Shown piece by piece: positions 27,306 to 37,069 of a stretch of 64,000 bases of DNA. The position numbers and the translations under genes are program-made. Origin of the DNA: Kaustia mangrovi (GTDB taxonomy: Bacteria; Pseudomonadota; Alphaproteobacteria; Rhizobiales; Im1); assembly GCF_015482775.1 (NCBI RefSeq), contig NZ_CP058214.1, positions 434,001 to 498,000 of the forward strand, given 5' to 3'. The notes beneath the pieces are model-generated. The model saw nothing but the letters and a program-made list of their open reading frames with translations, had not been told where the DNA came from and did no database searches. Numbering within the stretch: position 1 is the first letter of the stretch; the number at the start of each line of letters is the position of its first letter.

Positions 27306-30300
27306 TCAGTCCTCCTGCGCCGCCATGGTGAAGAGCGAGGCATTGCCGCCCGAGGCGGTCGTGTCGACGCTCGTCACGCGTTCGGTGGCGAAACGGTAGA
27401 GATAGTGCGGACCGCCGGCCTTGGGACCGGTGCCGGACAGCCCCTCGCCGCCGAAGGGCTGGGCACCGACCACCGCGCCGATCTGGTTACGGTTCACATA
27501 CATGTTGCCGACCCGCATGACGCGGCGCACCTCCTCAACGGTTCGCTCGATGCGGGTGTGCAGGCCGAGCGTCAGGCCGAAGCCCGTGGCGTTGATCACC
27601 TCGCACACCTCCTCCAGCCGGTCGGCGGAATACTGCACCACATGGAGCACGGGACCGAAGACCTCGCGCTTCAGCATGGACAGCGACTCGATCTCGTAGG
27701 CCGCCGGCGACACGAAGGTGCCATAGCGGGTATCCGCACCGAGCTCCAGATCGGCCAATATGCGCCCCTCGCGCGCCATGCGCGACTTGTGCTCATTGAG
27801 CATCTTCAAGGCCTCGCGGTCGATCACCGGGCCGACATCGGTGGCATAGTCGAGCGGATCGCCGACCTTGAGCTCCTCCATCGCGCCCTTGAGCATGGGC
27901 AGCACCCGGTGGGCGACATCCTTCTGCACGAAGGCCACCCGCGCGGCGGAGCAGCGCTGGCCGGCGCTGTCGAAGGCGGAGAAGACGAGGTCGCGCACCA
28001 CCTGCTCCGGCAGCGCGGTGGAGTCGACGATCATGGCGTTGATGCCGCCCGTCTCCGCAATGAACGGAATGATCGCGCCCTCGCGCTCCGCCAGCGTCCT
28101 GTTGATGATGCCGGCGGTCTCGTTGGAGCCGGTGAAGGCCACGCCCGCGCAGCGCGGATCGGCGATCAGCCGGCCGCCGACGGTGGCGCCGTCGCCCGGC
28201 AGAACATGCAGCACATCCTCCGGCACGCCGGCCTTGTAGAGCAGCTTCACCGCCTCCACCGCGATCAGCGGCGTCTGCTCGGCGGGCTTGGCGATGACCG
28301 TGTTGCCGGCCGCGAGCGCCGCCGACATCTGCCCGGTGAAGATCGCCAGCGGGAAGTTCCAGGGCGAGATGCACACGAAGACGCCGCGCCCGTGAAGGCG
28401 CATCTCGTTGCGCTCGCCCGTCGGCCCCGGCATGATCACGGGGCCTGCGAACTCCGCGCGGGCGCGGGCTGCGTAATAGCGCAGGAAGTCGACCGCCTCG
28501 CGCAGGTCGGCGATCGCGTTCTCCAGCGACTTGCCGGCCTCGCGCACGATGATGGCGACAAGCCGCGCCGTCTCCGTCTCGTAAAGGTCGGCGGCCCGCT
28601 CCAGGATCGCCGCACGCTCCGCCCCGCCGATCATGTCCCAGTCGTGGCGGGCCGCATGCGCCCTGGCGAGCGCCTGCTCGACCGCCTCCTCGCCGGCCTC
28701 CACGACCGTGCCGACCTCGACACGATTGTCGTGCGGCGACACGACGGTGCGCGCCTCGCCCGCCACGGGCTTGCCGGCGACCATCGCGGCGGCGGAAACG
28801 CCACGCTCGAGCGCGCCATGCACATCCTTCAGAAAGGCGCCGCGCGTCGTGTCGTCCCACAGCGGCAGCCCGTGGGAATTGCGCCGCGGGGAGAAGATGT
28901 CCTTTGGCAGCGGAATGCCCGGATGCGGCAGAACCTTCAGCCGCTCCGCCTCCTCCACCGGATCGGCGATGATGTCGCGGATCGGCGCCTCGTCATTGGC
29001 CAGCCGGTGCACGAAGGACGTGTTCGCGCCATTCTCCAGAAGCCGGCGGACCAGATAGGCGAGCAGGTCCTCATGCGTGCCGACGGGCGCGTAGATCCGG
29101 CAGGGCATGTCGAGCTTGTTGCCGCCGACCACCTCGTCATAGAGCGCCTGTCCCATGCCGTGCAGACGCTGGAACTCGAAGCCGCGCCGGTCGCCGGCCA
29201 TCACCATGACGGCGGCCAGCGTGTGGGCGTTGTGGGTGGCGAATTGCGGATAGAAGACGTCGAGCCGGCTCAGCATGAAGCGCGCGCAGGCGAGATAGGA
29301 GATGTCTGTCGAGACCTTGCGCGTGAACACCGGATAGGCGTCGAAGCCGCCCTCCTGGGCAAGCTTGATCTCGCTGTCCCAATAGGCGCCCTTGACGAGC
29401 CGGACCGGCAGACGGCGATGCGTGACCTGGGCGAGCTCGGCCAGCCATTCGAGCACCGGATAGGCGCGCTTGCCATAGGCCTGGACGGCAAGGCCCAGCC
29501 CGTCCCAGCCGGCAAGGGCCGGTTCCTGCGCGAGCCGGCCGAACAGGTCGAGCGAGAGATCGAGCCGGAAGACCTCCTCGGCATCGATGGTGATGCCGAG
29601 ATCGCGCCCGCGCGCCATCTCGCACACTGCGAGGACGCGCTGATAGAGCTCCGTCTCCATGCGGTCGATCTTCTTCGGCTCGTAGCGGGGATGGAGCGCG
29701 GAGAGCTTGACGGAGATGTTCGGACGCTCGAAGACCGTCTCGCCGGGCTTCATGGGCCCCGCCTTGTCGGCCGTCGTCTTGAGCGCGTGCATGTAGGAGT
29801 CGAGATAGGCCCGGGCGTCCTCGTCCGTCATCGCGGCCTCGCCCAGCATGTCGTAGGAGAAGCGGTAGCCGACAGCCTCGCTCTCGCGCGCGATGTCAAG
29901 CGCCTCCTCGATGGAACGGCCGAGCACGAACTGCCGGCCCATGATCTTCATGGCATGGCGCAGCGCCTGGCGGATGAAGGGTTCGCCGGAGCGCGCGACG
30001 AGCCGGTTGAAATAGCCGAACAGGTCGCGCTTCGGCTCGTCGCCGAGCTTGATGACCCGCCCGGTGAGCATCAGCCCCCAGGTGGAGGCGTTGACGAACA
30101 GCGACTCGGAGTGGCCGAAATGCTCCTCCCACTGGCCGCCGCCGATCTTGTCGGCGATCAGCTTGTCGGCGGTCGCGGCGTCGGGCACGCGCAGGAGCGC
30201 TTCGGCCAGGCACATCAGCACCACGCCCTCCTCGCTGGAGAGCGAATATTCCTGCATGAAGGCGTCGATCCCGCCGGTTTCGCGGCGGCCGGCCCGGACC

Positions 30301-30479
30301 GCATGCACGAGACGGCGGGCGAGCGCCTCGACCTCCTGCTTGGAGGCATGGTCCAGCCGCGCCCTGTCGATGAGCTCGCGCACCACCGCTTCCTCGTCCG
30401 CCATGAGGCGTTGCGCGATGGCGTCGCGCGGCGGCAATGCAGGAACAGGAAGGTTCAGTGTCTCGGCAGGCTGCGCCAT
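27306..30479 (-). CDS. putA: Bifunctional proline dehydrogenase / glutamate-semialdehyde dehydrogenase PutA
   Basis: Enzyme of 1057 residues that oxidises proline to glutamate in two steps. The FAD-dependent PRODH barrel comes first ([44 protein letters not shown]). The aldehyde dehydrogenase follows ([17 protein letters not shown], Glu base in [14 protein letters not shown], catalytic Cys in [11 protein letters not shown]). It starts [12 protein letters not shown] and has no N-terminal ribbon-helix-helix, so it lacks the DNA-binding autorepressor of E. coli PutA. Start ATG 30479; a longer open frame upstream overlaps panC antisense and is not coding. No putP transporter or putR regulator lies nearby. 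Confidence 0.96.
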   Translation of the reverse strand: MAQPAETLNLPVPALPPRDAIAQRLMADEEAVVRELIDRARLDHASKQEVEALARRLVHAVRAGRRETGGIDAFMQEYSLSSEEGVVLMCLAEALLRVPDAATADKLIADKIGGGQWEEHFGHSESLFVNASTWGLMLTGRVIKLGDEPKRDLFGYFNRLVARSGEPFIRQALRHAMKIMGRQFVLGRSIEEALDIARESEAVGYRFSYDMLGEAAMTDEDARAYLDSYMHALKTTADKAGPMKPGETVFERPNISVKLSALHPRYEPKKIDRMETELYQRVLAVCEMARGRDLGITIDAEEVFRLDLSLDLFGRLAQEPALAGWDGLGLAVQAYGKRAYPVLEWLAELAQVTHRRLPVRLVKGAYWDSEIKLAQEGGFDAYPVFTRKVSTDISYLACARFMLSRLDVFYPQFATHNAHTLAAVMVMAGDRRGFEFQRLHGMGQALYDEVVGGNKLDMPCRIYAPVGTHEDLLAYLVRRLLENGANTSFVHRLANDEAPIRDIIADPVEEAERLKVLPHPGIPLPKDIFSPRRNSHGLPLWDDTTRGAFLKDVHGALERGVSAAAMVAGKPVAGEARTVVSPHDNRVEVGTVVEAGEEAVEQALARAHAARHDWDMIGGAERAAILERAADLYETETARLVAIIVREAGKSLENAIADLREAVDFLRYYAARARAEFAGPVIMPGPTGERNEMRLHGRGVFVCISPWNFPLAIFTGQMSAALAAGNTVIAKPAEQTPLIAVEAVKLLYKAGVPEDVLHVLPGDGATVGGRLIADPRCAGVAFTGSNETAGIINRTLAEREGAIIPFIAETGGINAMIVDSTALPEQVVRDLVFSAFDSAGQRCSAARVAFVQKDVAHRVLPMLKGAMEELKVGDPLDYATDVGPVIDREALKMLNEHKSRMAREGRILADLELGADTRYGTFVSPAAYEIESLSMLKREVFGPVLHVVQYSADRLEEVCEVINATGFGLTLGLHTRIERTVEEVRRVMRVGNMYVNRNQIGAVVGAQPFGGEGLSGTGPKAGGPHYLYRFATERVTSVDTTASGGNASLFTMAAQED

Positions 30480-30675
30480 GATCTCCGTTCTCCTCGAACA
30501 CCGGCGGCCGGTCCGTCGCGCCGGTCCCATCGTCTTGTTCTCGATTATATCAGCGCGCAGGGCCCCAAGGCCAATCGGCCAGGGCGCCGCACCCCTAACG
30601 GCTATGGACAAATCACATGCGGCCTGCTCAAACAAGACCCATCTCGGAGGCGGTCCAGCAAAGGGGTACCCGGTC

Positions 30676-31523
30676 ATGGCGGAGCTTGCCGTTGCGCGCA
30701 CGGTCGCCCAACTTCGCGAACAGGTTTCCCGATGGCATGGCGAAGGGCTTCGCGTGGGCCTCGTGCCGACCATGGGCGCGCTCCACGAGGGCCATCTCTC
30801 GCTGATCGACATTGCACGCAGCCATGCCGACCGCGCGGTCGTCTCGCTGTTCGTGAACCCCACGCAATTCGCGGCCAACGAGGATCTCGACACCTATCCC
30901 CGCGACGAGGACGGCGACCGTGCGAAGCTCGCGGCGCGCGGCGCCCATCTGCTCTATGCGCCGGACGTCTCGGAAATCTATCCGGCCGGCTTCGCCACCA
31001 GCATCACCGTCGCCGGCCCGGCCGAGGCTGGACTTGAGGACCGCGCCCGCCCCCATTTCTTCGCCGGCGTGGCGACCGTCGTCTCCAAGCTCCTGATCCA
31101 GGCGCAATGCGACTGCGCGGTGTTCGGCGAGAAGGACTACCAGCAGCTTCTCGTGATCCGGCGTCTGGCGCGCGACCTCGACATCCCCTGCACGATCCTC
31201 GCCGGGACCACGGAGCGCGACGGCGACGGCCTCGCCCTGTCCTCCCGCAATGCCTATCTGGGCGAGGAGGAGCGCGCCATCGCCCCCATTTCCATGCGAC
31301 ACTCTCCTCCGTCGCCGACATGATCCGCGAGGGCGTGGCCATCGGAGCGGCCTGCGAGACCGGCATGCGGGTCCTCGCCCGGGGCGGGTTCGAGGTCGAT
31401 TATCTCGAGGTGCGCGACGCGGAGACCCTCCAGCCCGTCGGCGCCAAACCGGACCGTCCCCTGCGGGTCCTGGGCGCCGCCTTCCTCGGCAAGACGCGGC
31501 TCATCGACAATGTGGCGGTCTGA
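30676..31523 (+). pseudogene. panC: Pantoate-beta-alanine ligase, single frameshift
   Basis: PanC joins pantoate and beta-alanine in coenzyme A synthesis. The first frame encodes VGLVPTMGALHEGHLSLID, FVNPTQFAANEDLDTYPR and LSSRNAYLGEEERAIAP, then runs into a stop at 31323. The normal C terminus (HATLSSVADMIREGVAIGAA through GKTRLIDNVAV) continues in another frame to 31523. Total length is 848 bases, one short of 283 codons. The break lies at the CCCCC run 31283-31287; one more C would restore A-P-H-F-H-A-T-L. Either a real inactivating deletion or, more likely for an essential gene, a base-calling error. PanB is not in the window. Confidence 0.88.
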
Positions 31524-31559
31524 GCCCTTCGGGCCTCGTCACGAGGCGCCCGAAAGGGC
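31524..31559. terminator. Hairpin between convergent panC and GNAT genes
   Basis: A near-perfect stem (GCCCTTCGGGCCTCGT against ACGAGGCGCCCGAAAGGGC) spans the 15-base gap and the last codons of the GNAT gene. It could end transcription from both sides, though no T tract is present. Confidence 0.5.
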
Positions 31560-32021
31560 CTTCTCCATCGCGTAATTGTGGATCGCGACACCGGCGATGG
31601 CCAGATCGCGCCGCGCGGTCACACAGAACCCCTTGCGCTCGAAGAAGCCGCACGCGGCCTCGCTCGCCTCGACATGAAGACGCGCCATGCCGGCCTCGCG
31701 CGCGATGGCCTCGAGGCGATCGAAGAGGCTGGAGGCGATGCCTTGGCCGGCGGCCTCCGGCGCGCAATAGAAGAGATCGATATGACCGTCCGCCTCCAGG
31801 TCGGCGAAGGCCAGCGGACAATCCCCGCCATCGGCCGCGACGAGGGCCGTTCGGCCGTCCGACAGGCGCTCGTGCAGCCGTCCCGCATCGGCGGTCCGGG
31901 CCCACGCCTCCACCTGCTCGGGCGAATAGAAGCCGGCCCCCAGCCCCCTGACGGAGCGGGCATAGAGATCGGCGAGCGCGGCAGCATCCGCCGGCCTGTA
32001 GGAACGGATGGCCACCGACAT
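31539..32021 (-). CDS. GNAT family N-acetyltransferase
   Basis: Single-domain acetyltransferase of 160 residues. Motif A for acetyl-CoA is visible as FYCAPEAAGQGIASSLFDRL, followed by LHVEASEAACGFFERKGFCV, the typical last strands. This resembles the ElaA/YafP type. The start codon shares one base with the stop of DUF1489 (TGATG), so the two are coupled. The acceptor is unknown. Confidence 0.88.
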   Translation of the reverse strand: MSVAIRSYRPADAAALADLYARSVRGLGAGFYSPEQVEAWARTADAGRLHERLSDGRTALVAADGGDCPLAFADLEADGHIDLFYCAPEAAGQGIASSLFDRLEAIAREAGMARLHVEASEAACGFFERKGFCVTARRDLAIAGVAIHNYAMEKALSGAS

Positions 32022-32437
32022 CAGATCAGCCCGAGTTCCATCAGCTCGGCGCGCATCTCGCTCGGCAAGCCGTCCATGTCGCCGCCCTTCGGCAGGTCCG
32101 CCGGGGCGTCCTCGGGCTTGAGATAGCGCCACCCCTGGAAGGCCCGCCGCGGCGTCGGGCGGACGGGCACGAGCTCGGGATCGAAGACGAGCCGGCAGCG
32201 GCCGATCCCCTCGGCATCCGTGAACGGCCTGATCTCCACCACGCGCTGGCGTAGCTGGATCTGCCCCCTGATCACCCAGTAGAGCGAGCCGCCCGCCACG
32301 ACCTCGTCGGCACGCTTCGGCACCATGCGCGTCGTGTGGAACAGCTCCTCGCCGCGCTTCAGCCGGCGCTCCTGATAGCGCGCGAGATCGTCGATGGAGT
32401 CGACGCCCACGCACAGCTTGATGAGGTGAACGGTCAT
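32021..32437 (-). CDS. DUF1489 family protein
   Basis: Protein of 138 residues found almost only in alphaproteobacteria, function unknown. It starts MTVHLIKLCVGVDSIDDLAR and contains the family phrases TRMVPKRADEVVAGGSLYWV, IRGQIQLRQ and FQGWRYL. It is transcribed after mfd and before the GNAT gene. Confidence 0.88.
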   Translation of the reverse strand: MTVHLIKLCVGVDSIDDLARYQERRLKRGEELFHTTRMVPKRADEVVAGGSLYWVIRGQIQLRQRVVEIRPFTDAEGIGRCRLVFDPELVPVRPTPRRAFQGWRYLKPEDAPADLPKGGDMDGLPSEMRAELMELGLI

Positions 32438-32472
32438 GGCGTAAGGACTCTAGCGCCGCCGCAGCGATCCGC

Positions 32473-35400
32473 TCAAGCAGCGACAGCGGCCTCTCCGGCG
32501 ATCTTCACCAGCTTTTTCAGGATCGAGCGCACGCCTTTCATGCGCTCCTCCTCCGTCTCCCAGCCACGCTTGAGCACGAGCTTGTGGTCGGGACGCAGCT
32601 TGGCGAGCGCGCCCTGCTCGTTCAGATAGCCGACCAGCCCCGCCGGATTGGCGAAGTCGCCATTGCGGAAGCCGACCACAACGCCCTTCGGCCCGGCATC
32701 GACCGTGGCGATATTGGCCGCGCGGCACAGGAGCTTGATCGAGACGACCTGGAGAAGCTGCTCCACCTCCTCCGGCAGCGGGCCGAAGCGGTCGCGCAGC
32801 TCCGCCGCGAAGCCCTGGATCTCCTGATCGGACCCCAGATCGGCGAGCCGGCGGTAGAGCCCCAGGCGAAGCTCCAGATCCTCCACATAATGTTCCGGGA
32901 TGAGCACGGCCGTGCCGATATTGATCTGCGGCGACCAGCGCTCGGTGTCCGCCTCCTCCTCGCCGGCGCGCAGGCTCGCCACGGCCTCCTCCAGCATCTG
33001 CTGGTAGAGCTCGTAGCCGACCTCCTTGATATGGCCCGACTGCTCGTCGCCGAGCAGGTTACCGGCGCCGCGTATATCGAGATCGTGGCTGGCGAGCGAG
33101 AAGCCCGCGCCCAGCGAATCGAGCGATTGCAGGACCTTCAGCCGCCGTTCCGCCCCCGGCGTCAGCACCCGTTCGGCGGGCACGGTGAGAAGCGCATAGG
33201 CACGCTGTTTCGACCGGCCGATGCGGCCGCGGATCTGGTAGAGCTGGGCGAGGCCGAACATGTCGGAGCGATGCACGATCAGCGTGTTGGCGGTGGGGAT
33301 GTCGAGGCCCGATTCCACGATGGTCGTGGACAGCAGCACGTCATATTGCCGGTCGTAGAAGGCCGACATGACGTCTTCCAGCTCGCCCGACGCCATCTGG
33401 CCATGCGCCACGGCGACCTTCACCTCCGGCACCTGCTCGGCGAGGAATTCCGAGATCCGCCCCAGATCGGAGATGCGCGGGCACACGTAGAAACTCTGGC
33501 CGCCGCGATAGTGCTCGCGCAGAAGCGTCTCGCGCACGGTGACGGGATCGAAGGGGGTGACGAAAGTGCGCACCGCCAGCCGGTCGAGCGGCGCGGTGGT
33601 GATGAGCGACAGGTCGCGCACGCCCGTCAGGGCGAGCTGGAGGGTGCGCGGGATCGGCGTGGCGGTCAGCGTCAGCACATGCACATTGGCGCGCAGCTCC
33701 TTCAGCCGCTCCTTGTGCTTGACGCCGAAATGCTGCTCCTCGTCCACGATCAGGAGCCCCAGATCGCGGAATTCGTTCTTGGTACCGAGAAGGGCGTGCG
33801 TACCGATGACGATATCGACATCGCCGGAGGCCAGCCCCTTCTTCACCTCGTTGATGTCCTTGCGCGAGACGAGGCGGGAGATCTGTTCGATGCGCATCGG
33901 CAGGCCGCGGAAGCGCTCCGCGAAGGTCGCGTAGTGCTGGCGGGCGAGCAGCGTGGTCGGCACCACGACGGCGACCTGCCGGCCACTCATCGCCGCGATG
34001 AAGGCGGCGCGCAACGCCACCTCCGTCTTGCCGAAGCCGACATCGCCGCACACGAGCCGGTCCATGGGCCGGCCGCTCTGGAGATCCTCGATGACGGCCT
34101 GGATGGCGTCGTGCTGGTCCTCCGTCTCCTCATAGGGAAAGCGCGCGCAGAACTCCTCATAGAGTCCGTCCGGCGGGGTCATGACATCGCCGGACTTCAT
34201 GGCGCGGGCGGCAGCCGTCTTGATGAGCTGATCCGCCATCTCCTTGATGCGTTCCTTGAGGCGGGCCTTGCGCGCCTGCCAGCCCTGCCCGCCGAGCTTG
34301 TCGAGCTGGGCGCCCGCCTCGTCGGAGCCGTAGCGCGACAGGAGCTCGATATTCTCCACCGGCAGGAACAGCCGATCATTGCCCGCATAGGTGATGTAGA
34401 GGCAGTCGTGCGGCGCGCCCTGCACCTCGATGGTGCGCAATCCCTCGAACTGGCCGATGCCGTGATCGACATGGACCACGAGGTCGCCGGGAGAAAGGCT
34501 CGACAGCTCCTGGATGAAGTCGCTCGCGCGGCGCGTCTTGCGCGCGCGCCGGATGAGCCGGTCGCCGAGAATGTCCTGCTCGCCGATCACGGCAAGCTCC
34601 GGCGTCTCGAAGCCCGTTTCCAGGCCGAGCGTCACCACATTGACGATCTGGCGGTCGCGCGAGGCCGCCTCCGGCCAGCCTACCGCCTCCACCACCGGCG
34701 AGATGTCGTGATCGTGGAGGATATTGACGAGCCGCTCGCGCGCGCCATCGCTCCAGCAGGCCACCACCACGCGCTTGCCGTCGCTCCTCAGCGCCTCCAT
34801 GTGCCGCTTCAGCGCCTCGAAGACGTTGCGCTCCTTCTGGGCACGCTCCGGCGCGAAGTTGCGGCCCTGGCGCCCGCCGAGCGGCACGATGCGGCGGCCC
34901 GCCGTCTCCGGCACGTCGAAGGGCGTGAAATCCGCAGTGGGAAGACGGCGGAGCCGCTCCGCCCATTCGTCGGCCTCGATATAGAGACGCTCCGGCGGCA
35001 GGGGCTTGTAGAGCGCCGCGCCGAAGCTGTCCTGATCCTGCGCCTGCCGGCGGGCCTCGTAATAGTCGCTCACCTGCTCGCGGCGCGCGGTCATGGCATC
35101 GCCGGCGAGATGGTCGAGGCTGACGAGCGCCCAGTCGGCATAGTCGAAGAGCGTGGAGAGCGTCTCGTGGAACAGCGGCAGCCAGTGCTCCATGCCCTGA
35201 TAGCGGCGCCCCGCACTCACCGCCTCGTAGAGCTCGTCATTGCCGGTCACCCCGCCGAAGGTCGAGGTATAGGCGGTGCGAAAGCGCGCGACGGTCTCGT
35301 CGTTGAGCAGGACCTCGCTCGCCGGATGCAGGTCGAACCGCTTGAGCTGGCCGGTCGTGCGCTGGGATTGCGGATCGAAGCTCCTGACCGATTCGAGCGT

Positions 35401-36012
35401 GTCGCCGAAGAAATCGAGCCGCACCGGCTCGGCAAACCCCGGCGGATAGATGTCGACGATGCCGCCGCGCACCGCATATTCGCCAGGCTCCAGCACCGTG
35501 CCGGTCCGGCTGAAGCCGTTCTCGGCGAGGAAACTCTGGATGCGTTCGGGATCGACCAGATTGCCGGGCGCCGTCGACAGAGAGGCGCGCCCTATGGTGT
35601 CGGCCTCCGGCACGCGCTGGACGGCGGCGTTCACGGTGGCGACCACGACGGTCGGGCCGGAGGGGGCGCCTTCGGCCAGCCGCGACAGCGTGGCCACGCG
35701 TTCCGCCGCGATCTCCGGGCGCGGCGAGACACGGTCATAGGGCAGGCAGTCCCAGGCGGGGAAGGTCTCCACCGTCACGTCGGGCGCGAAGAACCGCAGC
35801 GCCTCGACAATCGCGCTCATGCGCTGGTCGTCGCGCGCGAGATGGAGCACCGGCCGGCCGCTCTCGCGCCCGTCCGCGCCGGCGCGGCCATGGGCAAGCC
35901 TTGCCAGATCGGCGAGAACGAGTGCGTCATAGCCTTCCGGCACGCCTGAGACGGTGGTTTCGCCAGCCGCGGCGAACAGTCCGGCAAGCGCTGTCGTATC
36001 CTTCGGGGTCAT
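32473..36012 (-). CDS. mfd: Transcription-repair coupling factor Mfd
   Basis: DNA translocase of 1179 residues that removes stalled RNA polymerase and recruits UvrA. The N-terminal UvrB-like region (PAWDCLPYDRVSPRPEIAAE) is followed by the RNA-polymerase-interacting domain (GDLVVHVDHGIGQFEGL) and RecG-like motor domains with GDVGFGKTEVALRAAF (Walker A) and DEEQHFG (motif II). The C-terminal TRCF autoinhibitory domain is complete. Start ATG 36012 (MTPKDTTALAGLF); upstream frame is not used. It lies 31 bases after sdhE, so both are likely in one transcript. Confidence 0.97.
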   Translation of the reverse strand: MTPKDTTALAGLFAAAGETTVSGVPEGYDALVLADLARLAHGRAGADGRESGRPVLHLARDDQRMSAIVEALRFFAPDVTVETFPAWDCLPYDRVSPRPEIAAERVATLSRLAEGAPSGPTVVVATVNAAVQRVPEADTIGRASLSTAPGNLVDPERIQSFLAENGFSRTGTVLEPGEYAVRGGIVDIYPPGFAEPVRLDFFGDTLESVRSFDPQSQRTTGQLKRFDLHPASEVLLNDETVARFRTAYTSTFGGVTGNDELYEAVSAGRRYQGMEHWLPLFHETLSTLFDYADWALVSLDHLAGDAMTARREQVSDYYEARRQAQDQDSFGAALYKPLPPERLYIEADEWAERLRRLPTADFTPFDVPETAGRRIVPLGGRQGRNFAPERAQKERNVFEALKRHMEALRSDGKRVVVACWSDGARERLVNILHDHDISPVVEAVGWPEAASRDRQIVNVVTLGLETGFETPELAVIGEQDILGDRLIRRARKTRRASDFIQELSSLSPGDLVVHVDHGIGQFEGLRTIEVQGAPHDCLYITYAGNDRLFLPVENIELLSRYGSDEAGAQLDKLGGQGWQARKARLKERIKEMADQLIKTAAARAMKSGDVMTPPDGLYEEFCARFPYEETEDQHDAIQAVIEDLQSGRPMDRLVCGDVGFGKTEVALRAAFIAAMSGRQVAVVVPTTLLARQHYATFAERFRGLPMRIEQISRLVSRKDINEVKKGLASGDVDIVIGTHALLGTKNEFRDLGLLIVDEEQHFGVKHKERLKELRANVHVLTLTATPIPRTLQLALTGVRDLSLITTAPLDRLAVRTFVTPFDPVTVRETLLREHYRGGQSFYVCPRISDLGRISEFLAEQVPEVKVAVAHGQMASGELEDVMSAFYDRQYDVLLSTTIVESGLDIPTANTLIVHRSDMFGLAQLYQIRGRIGRSKQRAYALLTVPAERVLTPGAERRLKVLQSLDSLGAGFSLASHDLDIRGAGNLLGDEQSGHIKEVGYELYQQMLEEAVASLRAGEEEADTERWSPQINIGTAVLIPEHYVEDLELRLGLYRRLADLGSDQEIQGFAAELRDRFGPLPEEVEQLLQVVSIKLLCRAANIATVDAGPKGVVVGFRNGDFANPAGLVGYLNEQGALAKLRPDHKLVLKRGWETEEERMKGVRSILKKLVKIAGEAAVAA

Positions 36013-36043
36013 TCGTCCTGGTTCTTCTGTCGTATGGCGCCGG

Positions 36044-36337
36044 CTAACCCTGGCGCCGGGCATAGTCTCCGGGCCGGTAGCGAACCGCCATGAGGGCGGC
36101 GAGAAGCGGCGTGTCGTATTCCGCCGGCACGGCCTCGCGCCCGGCGATCCAGTTGTAGAGCGTGCCGTCGGGAAGTGCGACCAGCGCTTCCAGCTCGTCG
36201 AGCGCTGCCGCGTCCATGTCGCCGATCCGCTCGCGAACGAACCCGCCGAGCAGAAGATCCATCTCCTTCATGCCGCGATGGGCCGCGCGCCAGGCAATCC
36301 GGCGCTTGCGCGTCTCGATGGTCTCTTTCGTGCTCAT
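36044..36337 (-). CDS. sdhE: FAD assembly factor SdhE
   Basis: Protein of 97 residues that attaches FAD to the succinate dehydrogenase flavoprotein. The functional RGxxE motif is present in RAAHRGMKEMDLLLGGFV, and the rest (LDELEALVALPDGTLYNWIA) matches the five-helix fold of the family. The order recG / sdhE / mfd is widespread in Rhizobiales; here recG is on the other strand. Confidence 0.93.
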   Translation of the reverse strand: MSTKETIETRKRRIAWRAAHRGMKEMDLLLGGFVRERIGDMDAAALDELEALVALPDGTLYNWIAGREAVPAEYDTPLLAALMAVRYRPGDYARRQG

Positions 36338-36473
36338 GGGTCTCGCCCGATCCGTTCCGAATGGGTTATTGATGCCTCTCGCCCGTGTGGCGCGCCGGCC
36401 CGCGTGGCATGTCCTTGCATGTGCTTCATAGGCGTTGTCGCCGGTTCAGTTCAACCGATACGAGGCAGGCTCG

Positions 36474-37064
36474 ATGCAGATTGCGATCATAGGCTACGGC
36501 TCCCTGATCTGGGATCTGGAGAGCCTTGCGCCCCATACGAGCGGCGGCTGGCGGCGCGCGGCCGGGCCGGACCTGCCCGTGGAGTTCAGCCGAATCTCGC
36601 CCAAGCGCCTCGATTCTCTGGTGCTCGTGCTCGATCCCGAACACGGCGCGCCGATGCCCTCCAGCTACATTGCGAGCGCGCGCCGCGACATCGAGGAGGC
36701 GATCTCGGACCTCGCCGCGCGCGAACGCGCCCCGGCCGAGCGCATCGGCTTCGTCGACGCCCGCACCGGCGGCCACCGCGCGAGGGTTCCGCGCATCCTC
36801 AACACGGTCGCCGCCTGGGTGGAGCGCCAGCGACTGGACGGAGCCGTCTGGGCCGATCTCGACGGCAATTTCGCCGAACGGACCGGACAGCCCTTCTCGC
36901 TCGAGGCCGGCCACGACTATCTGAAAACGATCTCTGGCGCGAGCCTCGCGGAAGCCAAACGCTATATCGACCTGGCTCCCGGCGAGATCAAGACGCCGCT
37001 GAGGCGGCGCCTCGATGCGGACCCCTGGTGGCAGGGCCTGCCCGCACCTGTCCTTCCGGCCTGA
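36474..37064 (+). CDS. Gamma-glutamylcyclotransferase-like protein
   Basis: Protein of 196 residues. The N-terminal strand-loop IAIIGYGSLIWD matches the substrate-loop motif (YGSL) of the GGCT/AIG2-like fold; RRAAGPDLPVEFSRIS is also typical of bacterial members. The rest is divergent and I cannot confirm the catalytic Glu. Function is therefore open, with gamma-glutamyl turnover only a possibility. Its stop lies 5 bases before recG, so they are probably cotranscribed. Confidence 0.7.
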   Translation: MQIAIIGYGSLIWDLESLAPHTSGGWRRAAGPDLPVEFSRISPKRLDSLVLVLDPEHGAPMPSSYIASARRDIEEAISDLAARERAPAERIGFVDARTGGHRARVPRILNTVAAWVERQRLDGAVWADLDGNFAERTGQPFSLEAGHDYLKTISGASLAEAKRYIDLAPGEIKTPLRRRLDADPWWQGLPAPVLPA

Positions 37065-37069
37065 GCCCC

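Noticed and set aside
27252-31037. Long plus-strand frame of about 1260 codons opposite putA
   Set aside because: Mirror of putA codon structure (His/Arg/Leu-rich), with no motifs; putA itself is certain.
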